NCBI GenBank assembly: GCA_023375785.1
Contig: SZWC01007297.1
Coordinates: forward strand, 95,108-128,310
Source: Penium margaritaceum
Lineage: Eukaryota > Streptophyta > Zygnematophyceae > Desmidiales > Peniaceae
DNA: 33,203 nt
Direction: 5' to 3'
Both the position numbers and the translations under genes were made by a program. The notes under the pieces are model-generated. The model had not been told where the DNA came from, did not search any database, and saw nothing but the letters and a program-made list of their open reading frames with translations. This document shows, piece after piece, positions 1 to 9,781 of the stretch. Position 1 is the stretch's first letter, and each line of letters starts with the position of its first letter.

Positions 1-3
1 CTC

Positions 4-70
<67 letters not shown>
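1..70. repeat. (CT)n microsatellite
   Basis: Almost pure CT dinucleotide repeat with one CCC interruption near position 13. It is cut by the window start, so its full length is unknown. No coding potential. Confidence 0.97.
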
Positions 71-72
<2 letters not shown>

Positions 73-96
73 CTTGCTCTGTTTTCTCTGTCTTCA

Positions 97-431
97 TCCA
101 TCCATCCATCAACCAATCCATCCATCCATCCTTCCATCCATCCATCCATTTATCCATCCATCTTTTTGTCCGTCCTTCCATGAGTCCTTCCGTCGGTCTG
201 TCCATCCATCTGTTCGTCCGTCCATCCATCCGTCCGTCCGTCCGTCCATCCGTCCGTCCGTCGGTCCGTACGTCCACCTGTCTATCCATCAGTCTGTCTG
301 TCCGTTTGTCAGTCCATCCGTCCATTTTTCCTTCCGTCCATCCTCCCTTTCTTCCTTCCTTCTTTCCTTCCTACCTTCCTTCCTTCCTTCCTTCCTTCCT
401 TTCTTCCTTCCTTCCTTCCTTCCTTCCATGA
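97..431. repeat. Composite CCNT tetranucleotide microsatellite
   Basis: A run of 4-bp units that changes variant along its length: mainly CCAT up to about 175, mainly CCGT to about 335, then mainly CCTT (TTCC) to 431. All variants share the frame CCNT. The Ser/Pro/Phe-rich frames on the + strand and the Lys/Gly/Arg-rich frame on the - strand are translations of the repeat, not genes. Confidence 0.95.
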
Positions 432-2109
432 GGTATGGCTAATCGAGGGCATTTCATACAAGGGTGCCTCCGTGACGTGATATGACATGGGCAAGCTCTG
501 TCTGTGAGATTTTTCTTCCTGACAATCAAGACAGCCAGGTTCTAGGCCGTGAGGGAAATCCTCGAGGCTAAGTCTATGTGCAGGCCGGTGTCTTAGTGGA
601 TCAGTGACCAGTTCATTGTTGATGTGTGTCATTCCTCTGTGGATGAGTTAAGTGCGGGTTTCAAATGATTTGGTCATGATGTGGGTCTTTGCATGGGTGG
701 TTGGCAGTGTAGGGAACAAGGTCAGGCGATGCAACATGCCAGCGTGTAAGGGTACACAAGCCATCAGTATCCCCACGCATCAAGTACCATGCATCCAATA
801 GTATTGACAGGCCCGATTGACGATCCAATCGCCTGCCAGACAACACGTTTAGACTTGGCTGAGGGATGTACAAAACCACAGTCAGCCACATAATCCCCCT
901 TGGTGCTCTCAGTGTAGCAATCCCAATTCCCTCAACCCTTAGCACTTACCCTGAGCTTGTCCTCCACAGTATGTGTTGCACACATGGACACAAAAAACTC
1001 ACGATCTGGTGACGTGTGATGTGATACCACTATGTCAAACCAAGTGTGCTACATAGTGACATCAGTGCACGCAAGGCGCGGACCTGAATAAGGAGAAGCT
1101 GTGTTATCAGGAGGAAATGTGGCAGGGGTCACTCCCTGCGTGTCTCAAGCGTGCACAGTTGCTATGTTATGGTACACACACTTGTCCTACACTGACACTG
1201 GAGCATATGTAAATGGCGGCACTTAATTCACGAGCAGTCCATGATACCCAGGTGGTTCAGGCATCTGTTGCAAGGGTTTGGTGCTGAAGTGGAAAACCAA
1301 AAGTGGCTTCTTCTGGATTGTCCATACCCCAACAAAGGTTGTGGTGCTGTGGTGAGATGGCTGTTGTTGCTGCAAATGTTATCACCCCGTCATCTAACGC
1401 TAGAGGAAAGTGACCAGTCTGATTGAAAAATCTGCCCCTCTGAGTCCCATGACCGTTGCCGCAAGGCAAGCCTAGACCTCCACTGTGAGTGCCCCCAAAT
1501 GGGGAAAAGCAGGTCTGGGTCCAGGCAGCTGCTGCTGCTGCCGTGGAGCCCTGGTCTGCATACGCCATTGATGTTGCAGCTGTAGAGGTGAATGGCAATC
1601 TAACATGGAAATAATCTTCGACTCCACCAAAAGACTGCATTGGCTTTGTTCATGCAGTTTTGATGCGCTTTGGATGGCTCAAGGAGATGTCAGATGAAAG
1701 GTACAAAACACAAGGGCAAAAATTGATAACCCTCTCTGTATATGCTTTCCCATACATGCTATTGCATGTTTAGAGTGTGCACATTCAGTGGTCGGTGGTG
1801 ATCCACGTTGAGTGCAGAGACATATGCTCGCCAAGCTCTTGAGGTGGCAGCGCCCTCCCTTGTCTCACGCAATCTGCCTGCCATTGATCCATGCCTTCTC
1901 TAGGAAATTCACTTGTGTCCTTAATCATTGTCTGACACCTTGTTCTCTCTGGATTGCGATATCTAGATTAGTCACTGAATTTCTTCTTTAATAGGTCTCA
2001 TGTAGCCTCTATAGGATCTGGCATACATTGGCCAAAACCTGAGTATCGCAGACTTGTTTGAGATGTTTTGCGGACTTGGGACGAGACTGAAGGGCTTTTC
2101 CACGACACA
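432..2109. other. No recognisable gene
   Basis: About 1.7 kb of apparently unique sequence. The longest frames are 94 to 127 codons on the - strand and show no domain I recognise; one of them reads through a short (CTG) run near 1527-1541 as poly-alanine. No RNA gene, LTR edge or transposase motif is seen. It may be the decayed 5' flank of the retroelement that becomes recognisable from about 2110. Confidence 0.5.
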
Positions 2110-3420
2110 CTTGACACTTTTTCAGCTCTTCCAGAGGTGTTCACATCATTCTTCTAGGATAAGGAAGGGTTTTTCCCCAATGAACTGCCTTGAGAGATAT
2201 CTTTGCAATACAGATTTGGGCATCAAATAGACCCGAAAGCCGAGGAAACATATGGAAAGGCCGGGCTGGAAAAACTAATCGTAGAAATTTTTGGATAGGA
2301 TTTCATCACATTGTCCATGTCACCATAAGCCACATTCTTCTGGTGAAAAATCTAGCAAGATGCAAATGTGCATGGACTATAAGAAGTAAAACGAAATTGC
2401 TATCAAGAACCGCTACCCTCTTCCACGCGTAGACAAACATTTTGACCAACTCCACGGAACCAATATCTTCACCAAAGTAAACATTTACAGTGGCTATCAT
2501 GAGGGTAGTGAAAAGACGGCGTTCTACACCCAAATGGGCATTCTGAGTTCTCGGTTGTGCCATTTGGACTCACGAACATCCAAACAACATTCATGGTAGG
2601 TATGATAACTATTATTGGGCCGTGTCTAGATGAATTTGTCATTGTGTATCATTATGACATCCTTGTGCACAACCGCATCTTGAAGGAGCAATATTGGCAT
2701 CTCCAACAAGTTCTTCAGATTTGACAAAGATAGAGATTATGTGCAGAACTCTTAAAGTACAACTTCTATTTCCTTTTGATCGAGTTTTAGGTCCACATCA
2801 TTGGTGAAAGACGAATCAAGATAGACCCAAATACTTAGGAGAACGTCATTGACTAGTCGACGCCCACAATCATTTGCAACGTCTGGGTATTTTGGGGGGG
2901 TTTACAACTACGGTTATCGATTTGTGAAGTACTACACTGGAGTTTCGGTGCCTCTCTCCAATCTTACTTGTACAACCGCTGAGTGGAGTTGAGGAGATAA
3001 CAAAGAATAAACGTTCAACTATTTGAGGAATGCTCTGACCTTGATTACAGGCCAATGATGGACTAGATAATGGCCACCGACATGTCACGTTGAGTAATCA
3101 AAGTTGTTCTCCTCAAAGACAATGACTCTTAGAGAACAACCGGTTGTGTATATGTCAAAAATATACCATAGTTGAAGTATGGAGTGTGTAAAAAGGAGAT
3201 GTTGGTGGTTGTGTACACATATTCAAGATGTGGCGATGTGCCACGATATGACGTCCGTAGTGACCACCAATCATAAGAATATCTTGAGACAGCCAGGTAT
3301 GATTCGTCAACAAACTCGATGGATGGAATTTGTGGAATCCGAGTTCAACTACAACATCAAGTACCAGTTAAAAAAAAAAACAATCCACTGGGTGCTTTCA
3401 ATCTGTGGCAAACTTGATGG
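2110..3420 (+). pseudogene. pol: Reverse transcriptase / RNase H remnant of E1
   Basis: Frames here align by eye with E3 and with Ty3/gypsy RT. FPNELP followed by a stop near 2175 matches the family FPDELP linker. KNRYPLP-like codons lie near 2405, and FTKVNIYSGYHE near 2470-2505 corresponds to motif A, where the catalytic Asp reads Asn. The YLDD box reads YHYD near 2648. VSVPLSNLT near 2945 matches the RT connection, and the end of RNase H is visible at 3260-3370 (RQQTRWMEFVESEFNYNIKY). Several frames must be combined, so no protein can be made. The assignment rests on order plus motifs; domain limits are approximate. Confidence 0.8.
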
Positions 3421-3589
3421 CTGAGATCAGCATGTTTGTTGTCAAATGAGACTCGTACCTCGCGAGGGTCTTTGAAACATGCTTCTAGGAGTTTGGTGGG
3501 TACAATAAAACGAGTTTCTGGTTTCATGACCCCTAATGACTAAGGTGATTTACTCACTAGGTCATTGTACACCCGAGTAATGAGATTTG

Positions 3590-4360
3590 TTACAAACTAC
3601 TAGAGGATTGCCACGACACCAGTCCATGTGGATATGTTGGCGAGGATAAAACTCTCGAGAAACTTGTGAAGTAAAACTGGAGGAACACAAGACAAACTGA
3701 CATTAAAAACTACTATAATATATTTAATGTGTCTCTATTCCATAATTTGAGACAATCCAAATCCTCCATGGTTCTTTGGGTACTAACTGTACCCAAAGGA
3801 CCATGGTTTTACATCTTCATGGATTTTGGAAAGGGATTTTTTTTCACACCAGAGGGGTTTGATTTAATAATCATAGTGGTCAATCGGTTTTTGAGGATGT
3901 CCTGATTTGTTATGAGGACTATCAAGGTCGATTCTTTGGGAATTGCTCTTTGCTTCCTCACCAACATCATTCGAATAGAGGGTGTCCCCTCCTCCATCAG
4001 CAACGACAGTGATAGGCGGTTTATGAGTAAACTTTGGTGGGAGCTTATGACTCACTACGGCAGACAGATCCAGCTATCTATCACCTTTTATCCTTGGAAT
4101 GATGAATAAAACAAATGCACAAATCATATGCTTAGAAAAATACTCCAAACTCTATATGAGGCACATGGCACTGACCTGGGTGTCAAGATACCAATCGCCA
4201 ATCGCATTTTATCTGTGACATCCGTCACAACCGTAAAATCTACATTGGAAGTAGTTCATGGCAAAGTCTCCTCAACTCTAACTTGTTTGCCGTTCAATCA
4301 AAGCACCATTAGTAAACATCTAGCAACAAGACTTTGCGAGAATCCAGGATGAGACTTTCC
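3590..4360 (+). pseudogene. pol: Integrase remnant of E1
   Basis: A zinc-binding remnant LLEDCHDTSPCGYVGE near 3598-3650 matches the LKECHDTDPGGHFKED segment of E3. The core follows: VPKGPWFYIFMDF at 3789-3827 is the conserved start of the catalytic core, with its first Asp (MDF) present. IIIVVNRF lies near 3870, and the second catalytic block reads SISNDSDRRFMSKLWWEL at about 3990-4045. The core is preceded by a near-perfect palindrome (3766-3806) that looks like an inverted copy of the VPKGPW codons. Stops and frame changes throughout make it non-functional. Confidence 0.8.
3766..3806. repeat. Snap-back palindrome in the E1 integrase
   Basis: Two 18-nt arms (3766-3783 and 3789-3806) separated by TAACT. 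They are reverse complements except for one T:G position. The right arm is the conserved integrase codons for VPKGPW, so the left arm is the likely inverted copy. E2 has no such structure at the matching place (about 12230-12262). Confidence 0.9.
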
Positions 4361-4451
4361 AAATGCTCGCGAAGATGATTAATCAAAGCACCATTAGTTC
4401 CTCAGTCCTTCACTCTACTAGGAAATCAACAAGCGATTCCCGGACAGAGAT

Positions 4452-4573
4452 GTGTGGGCCCACCTCTAATTGCAACTGAGGAAGACTTGAAGTACACCAT
4501 AGGAGATTTTTCGTGTGGGCCCACCTCTAATTGCAACTGAGGAAGACTTGAAGTACACCGTGGAAAATTCACC
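4452..4573 (+). repeat. 61-bp tandem duplication at the start of the E1 chromodomain
   Basis: A 47-bp block at 4452-4498 recurs identically at 4513-4559, with more diverged 14-bp tails between and after, so the unit is 61 bp repeated twice. Each copy can be read as LIATEEDLKYT, the lead-in to the chromodomain. The near identity of the copies inside an otherwise decayed element suggests the duplication is younger than most of the decay. Confidence 0.9.
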
Positions 4574-4690
4574 GTGTATCTATTCAAATGGCAGGGCTAT
4601 GATGCCTTGCAGAGCAGCTTGGAGGCCTACAACAACCTATATGATGTAAAACATTGGATGGGAAGCTTGGCCTACTGGGCCAAAACCGTG
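4558..4690 (+). pseudogene. Chromodomain remnant of E1
   Basis: An open stretch of about 40 codons from 4559 reads RGKFTVYLFKWQGYDAL and then SSLEAYNNL. This matches the chromodomain core of chromovirus integrases (YLVKWxGY followed by WEPxxNL). The usual Trp of WEP is Leu here, as in E2. In chromoviruses this domain reads histone marks and steers integration into heterochromatin (family knowledge). The N-terminal strand lies in the duplicated 61-bp unit in a different frame, so the domain is broken. Confidence 0.8.
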
Positions 4691-5333
4691 ATGATTAAGG
4701 ATTTCTGACCCTCAACCCATCCCGTCTAACCGTCCACATGCCTAGGATGCCCTCAAGCAATGTGGAGAAGCGGGCCCGCGCTACAGGTGATGTTGATCAT
4801 CAAATCAAGAGAAGTTCTAGTGGGGCCTACCCTAATCCCAGGAATATTTGTAGACTAATCAATTACCAAACTGTTCAACCCTGGATCAAAAATAGGTTCT
4901 GTCTTGTCCGCATGTGAGCAGAAATTTGGTGGGGTATTTCCAATGATACGTGGAAGTAATCATTTAGTTCTTAGCTCAAAATTGTGTCAGTCATCTTGAC
5001 CGCAGACATGAACCGTGAACCACAACAACGAGGAAGGAGGAGAGGGTCAGTGGGTGGGAAGGGGCTCACCGCTCAACTTTTGTGGGTACGTTTAGCGTTT
5101 CATTTTGGATCGTGATTGTGGAAGTCACAGCAACGGCAAGAGTCGAGCAGAGCTCGGTCAGAAAAATTTGAAAAAAGTCAAGATCATACAATGTGACCAA
5201 ATGTCGTAGCTGTTCAAGAACTTCCGTTCTTACTATGACTATGACTATGACTATGACTATTACTATGCACATTATCTCGGGAGTATGGTGTGTCGTGCAA
5301 TGAACCGGGACGTCGCAGCAAAAAGTGGAGACA
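4691..5333. other. Spacer between E1 chromodomain and 3' LTR
   Basis: About 640 bp with no domain seen; in E2 the same interval is under 100 bp, so this copy has probably gained sequence. It holds a hexanucleotide microsatellite at 5232-5267. A short purine-rich stretch just before 5334 may be the worn polypurine tract. Confidence 0.5.
5232..5267. repeat. (ACTATG)6 microsatellite
   Basis: Six 6-bp units in a row, the fifth reading ACTATT. Read on the - strand it gives an Ile-Val run, which is an artefact of the repeat. Confidence 0.95.
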
Positions 5334-5880
5334 TGCTACACCACTGACATACGCGTGTCCTCAAAATCCTTACATGGACATTTCTGTCATTACATTGATG
5401 GCCTACCGCACATTGACCTTTGGAATTTCATGCCGATCAGCCGAGGGAAGTTTTGGCCACCTACCCTAATTTCTATGTTTCGTCCCAGGAAGTTCAAACC
5501 GCTTCGGCCACTTTTCCCAAGTGTCAACAGAACTATTACGAATTGTATCTGCATTTGAAAACTATTTGGTGGACTTCTCCACGGCACTAAAATTGCATAA
5601 GATGTTCCTCGATATTATCAAAACCGAATTTTTGGAAATTTTTCTCATAATGACCTCTCACGACGTCGCATCGCATGCGTCGCTCGACTCAGGCACTTCC
5701 GCCCCACATGTCTCATTCTATATTCTGTTATTGTATGTTGAATGTATGTATACACTCAACGATCCCAAAGAAACCTCACGGCTAAACATGGATGTATGAG
5801 ATGTTCCAATCTGTCAAAATTTCCTCTGTTTTGCACCTTTAGTGTACGACCTACACCATCAATGCAAGTGCCGAATTCAT
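5334..5880 (+). repeat. Diverged 3' LTR of E1
   Basis: Similarity to the E3 and E2 LTRs runs along the whole stretch. The start TGCTACA corresponds to TGTTACG. TTTCTGTCATTACA at 5381-5394 is identical in the E3 3' LTR at 20796-20809. The block at about 5425-5462 (GCCGATCAGCCGAGGGAAG onward) matches E2 at about 13442-13474. The block at about 5650-5690 (CTCACGACGTCGCATCGCAT onward) matches E3 at about 21078-21110. The right edge is not sharp. Confidence 0.75.
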
Positions 5881-6845
5881 TATGGACATGAACTCGCCAT
5901 ATCACTGTCGATGATACAGCACATTCCATATGTGACGATTGCATCAATAACATGGGTGTCCATTGCACCCTATTAATACAACTATATTTTTTTCAAAGAA
6001 CCGCCAAACAAAAGTGGATGATATATACTTGTGGTGGTTCTGATAGCAAGTGCACCAAGGGCGTGTTACAAGTGCAAAAGATGTCATGTGACATTTAAGA
6101 GATGTCTCAAGAAACTTGTGGATGATCATACGGCCAAAATCTCAAAAGAGATAATCAATGGGTATGTCTCAAAACAATCAAATAGGATGTACCAGGATGA
6201 CTCTAACGATATGATCTCAGTCATCGTTGACAACATTGGCCGTTTTAAGTTGTTTTTTTTGGCTCCACCAACATCAGTAAAAAAAGATAATTCTGAATTA
6301 AGTACAAGCACAAGTTTAACGGGTGAATCACATGCGCTATGAGAATTATTTCCTCAGACTTGGACCATCCTAAAAATGGAAGAACTCCGTCGTACCCATA
6401 GATGGAACGTGCTACAAAAGTCCAATCGGTTGAGCATCAGTTCCAAAACATGCACAGATTGTATGATTGTAAGATGTCGGCAAACATGACCAAGTACCAA
6501 AGACAACCCTCTCTTTAATGGAACAAGGTATGTGATTAATACCATTGCTTTAGTCATCTGAAATTGGATATGTGATGTGCAAGGAAAACGTGCACGACAT
6601 GCACAAAAAAATTGCATTCACTATGATGTGTCGATCACAACATCATGTAATGGACACGCTAATAGAAAAATGATCAAATCAATTTTTTGACATTTGATCC
6701 AGCTAACGAGATTAGTTGATGTTTCAGATAAAAACCGTTAGTACCATTTGACCAAGTAAGTTGTTTGGTGTGTTCATGAAGTGCTTTACAAAAGTTTCAT
6801 GTTGGAAAAAGCATAAAAGGGTATGCTCTAAAATGGCATAACGCA

Positions 6846-6885
6846 GAGGGCCAGGGGAGAGACGCCGCTCTCTCCCCTGACCCTC
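6846..6885. repeat. GC-rich hairpin
   Basis: Arms 6846-6862 and 6869-6885 pair over 17 positions with one mismatch around the 6-nt loop CGCCGC. The inner 11 bp (CAGGGGAGAGA / TCTCTCCCCTG) are perfect. No U-run follows, so it is not a bacterial-type terminator. Function unknown. Confidence 0.8.
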
Positions 6886-7268
6886 CGCAACCTACATTCT
6901 ACCCTGATCTACTCTGTGTCCTTCGTCTGCCGCTGGGCCAGGAGAGAGGATAGTTCCATGCCTCCCCTGCCCATTCATGTGTACCTTTTATTCGACAGTG
7001 TGAAGATCACGAGCAGAAGATATTGAAGAGGGCTTTTTAGTTTGGTGCAAAGTGGTCTGAAGGTGGTAGCCTGAGCAGAGCTCTGGCAGGAGGCTGATGT
7101 GGCATCTCGAAAGAGAAAAAACAGAGAATAGAGTACCGGTCCACCAGTCCGCTTTGGAGCAGAGGGGAATCAGTGCGGGCATATGGGGGGGGGAGTGTGG
7201 CATCGATAGAATATCGATGACACAAAAGTCAAAGACCGTCCGATTGCAAATCGACGGCGTACGACCAA

Positions 7269-7276
7269 TATATAAA
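7269..7276 (+). promoter_or_regulatory. TATA-box-like motif
   Basis: TATATAAA in otherwise mixed-composition sequence. There is no supported gene directly downstream, so this may be the promoter of an unidentified element or chance. Confidence 0.25.
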
Positions 7277-8563
7277 CAGCACGAGGACAGATCATACCGA
7301 AATACAACAAGGAGCAGTACTATTCAAGAATACCGAAGACCGTGTGTGACCAGAACCCAAGCTTAACAACAGGAACAGTACACAGACGGCAGGTGCCGGC
7401 GCCAGACGGCAGAACCGCTGTTGTGGAGCGAGACAGACCAGGGATGAAGGCGAGTGTAGCAGGATTTGAGTCAGCTATAGCTCCTCATTTGTTAATTCTA
7501 TCAAGTACTAGATGCCTGTAGTTCTTGTACCCAGGAGTTCGTGAATTCTGATGAATGGAGTTTATGGAGTTAATTCTCTCTATCTCTGGTTGAGCAGATC
7601 TGGCTGTGAGCGCCTGTGTTGATCTGCTCTGGTTTAAGCGATTGGTTTTGCGCTGTCCATAAAGTTCCTGTGGCATTCAACGATCTGAAATTCTAACATT
7701 GCACATCCTATTGCGCTACAGTATCAAAAGAAAAATGTGAACATTTGATGACTAAGCCCATGTTATGACCATGTCATGAGATGTTGAACAGAACTAGTGT
7801 TTGAGCACTCCGACTTTAATCATAGAGGGCTGACATCATGGTATGTGTAAACAGGATATAGTAGATACATTAGTACCTTTCAAAGGTTATGTGCATCATT
7901 CGTCATGGCCGATGTAGATTTTGGTCCATGATTGATTGTTTCAAGGATGATAGCCTTGAATAACTACTCAATGGTTATGAAGTGTAGTGGTCGAAGATGA
8001 TGGAAGTAGCTTCTTGATGTGTGACAACGATTGACCAAATGTCGAACACAAGTGAAAGTTGAAGATGACACCTTTAGTCTGTAATCATTTATGAGTGAAC
8101 ATGTCATGGATACTGACAGACAAAAATGTGCAAACTGGTGTCGGTGACATGAGTTAATCCACTATTATGTGAGACTTCCATTTTCACAGAAAACAAGCGA
8201 CACTCCTTACTATGATTCTGGGGTCTTAAAATGATCCCATAGTTTTCCACAAACCAGTTATGCCACAGCTTGGATCCCATCACGGTCTAAAATTTGCATC
8301 CAAAGCTTATGAACATGTAGAATAACTGTAAGCTAACTGCTTCATGCCAATAATGTCTTGGCACCCATGTGGTCGGTGGTTTGACCAACCACATAACTAG
8401 TTTTCATTTTGAAGGTGTCTTACACTTTAGGGCATCGTGATACGGTACACCACTGGTGTATGTCACGCTCTCCAAAAATAATGGAGATGGATTCTAATTA
8501 TACTGAAGGTATGGTGTAGCACCATCTATGTTGCATTAATGTGAAAAACAACACCAGCAACTG

Positions 8564-8926
8564 ATGTTGAAACAAAACCAATCTTTGACTGAGATCATGG
8601 AGCAAACCTCTCTTGGTACCACCACATTCCTTTACATGGAACAAGGATTATTGAAAAATGATATTTTTCATCCATGGATGGAAATCACATTTGACAACCG
8701 TGTAGTTGAACCAAGCATGTTGACCCGGAAGGTCATGGCGAAGTGGGTGAACCCCCATGGTTTTGGGGATGGTTCAATTGATGTACATTGTCAAACACAA
8801 GTACAATATGTTTTTGGATGTCGTTATGGTGGTTGTTCTTTAGATTTCTTTGATGAGAACAACATTCTCTACAAGTGCCTCGTGCAAGGCATGTGGAAGA
8901 AGAATATAATAGATGAGAACAATTAA
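8564..8926 (+). CDS. Hypothetical ORF, 120 codons, unrecognised
   Basis: The only frame above 110 codons between E1 and E2. It runs from ATG at 8564 to a stop at 8924-8926. The product would be hydrophilic with scattered aromatic and acidic residues and no signal peptide, membrane segment or motif I recognise. It sits in AT-rich DNA with no visible promoter or neighbouring gene. It may be a fragment of a decayed transposon or chance; I do not assign a function. Confidence 0.2.
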   Translation: MLKQNQSLTEIMEQTSLGTTTFLYMEQGLLKNDIFHPWMEITFDNRVVEPSMLTRKVMAKWVNPHGFGDGSIDVHCQTQVQYVFGCRYGGCSLDFFDENNILYKCLVQGMWKKNIIDENN

Positions 8927-9627
8927 AGAAACACAAATTGTTGTGACTTGGCAAACATGCCCAAAGACGTACTCTTGGGAGTCATATCCATACGAGATCC
9001 TTTTCACAATTGTTGCACGTTTTCCTGACAAGGGAAGGTGATTACGAATGTCTAAAAAGGCCTGCAATTTGGACAACCCATTGATGGGTTCCCAAATTGA
9101 ATCATAGGACACGATCACACGAACAAAACGATGTAGGGATTGGTCATTTTGGGATCACCGAATGTGATTCGGAAGTGTTCAATCACATTCACATAGAATT
9201 GACACCCGAAAGGTGTCGTTCCAATTTGTACCACATGGATTGTGATCATCGTACACCCCTTCGGTAAAAATCATGTTACGAACACTTTTTTTGTGGATGC
9301 GATCCATGATCATCGACATCAGTTACCTCAGTTAACCTGGTTTTTAGTAATATTCTTTTGAATGGGACATAAGCAACAACCTATGGTACCCATGTCCGAT
9401 AGAAATGAGGGGATGATGGTTTAGACAAACATTGTCTACGTCGGAGTACTTTCGTGTCCGATGATGGACTTTGACGGTAATTGTGCATGCCAAACGACCA
9501 ATTCGGCGTCTCTTAAGGATGAGTGGAAGCTTTGAAAAGGAAAACCATTGCGCTAAAAAAACTTGTCTTAGGATCTTGGTGCCTCCCAAGCCTAAGAACA
9601 AGCTAGCATGCAATTTGCATGAGCATA

Positions 9628-9781
9628 GAGGAGCTTGGTTGGGTTACATGTAGGTCTACCGGACCTCTTTTGAGACTTGTAGGTTGTGTAACCACATGTA
9701 GGTTGTAGGAGCTTGGTTGTGTAACCACATGTAGGTCTACCGGACCTCAAAAGAGGTCCGGTAGACCTACATGTGGTTACA
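9628..9781. repeat. Shuffled direct and inverted repeat cluster
   Basis: The block ACATGTAGGTCTACCGGACC occurs near 9646-9665, again at about 9728-9747, and inverted at about 9754-9773. TTGTGTAACCACATGTAGG occurs at about 9684-9702 and 9716-9734, and AGGAGCTTGGTTG at about 9628-9640 and 9707-9719. The copies are nearly identical, in both orientations and in mosaic order, which points to recent template switching rather than one insertion. Confidence 0.9.
9720..9781. repeat. Perfect palindrome, 29-bp arms, AAAA loop
   Basis: Arm 9720-9748 and arm 9753-9781 are exact reverse complements around AAAA (9749-9752). Transcribed from either strand it would give a 29-bp stem. No symmetrical terminator tail, tRNA-like or miRNA-type bulges are seen. 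Confidence 0.97.

Larger units (their letters stand above)
2110..5880 (+). mobile_element. Ty3/gypsy chromovirus relic E1, 5'-truncated
   Basis: Collinear remains of pol followed by a 3' LTR, recognisable by base-level similarity to the fuller copy E3 (15438-21302). Order: pre-RT linker (~2110), reverse transcriptase (~2190-2750), RT connection and RNase H (~2860-3420), zinc-binding and integrase core (~3590-4110), C-terminal pol with chromodomain (to ~4690), a ~640-bp spacer, and an LTR from 5334. gag, protease and the 5' LTR are not seen. Every domain is broken by stops and frame changes. The 3' boundary is estimated from the ~555-bp LTR length of E3. Confidence 0.85.
5881..8563. other. Unassigned AT-rich region, part 1
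   Basis: About 2.7 kb without a recognisable gene. The longest frame (6031-6342, 103 codons) has a CYKCKRCH string near its start but no family I can name. Local features are a hairpin at 6846-6885, a TATATAAA box at 7269-7276, and a 7-bp-arm palindrome at 7202-7218. The stretch 6840-7680 is richer in GC than its surroundings and may be an LTR or promoter of another element, but I found no second copy. Confidence 0.5.

Noticed and set aside
309..632. A 107-codon - strand frame with [14 protein letters not shown]
   Set aside because: It translates the tetranucleotide repeat; no independent support.
1257..1640. A 127-codon - strand ORF
   Set aside because: No motif, includes a CTG-repeat alanine run, no promoter or related sequence; probably chance.
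6846..6885. Hairpin as a transcription terminator
   Set aside because: No T-run follows and the setting is eukaryotic; kept only as a structural repeat.
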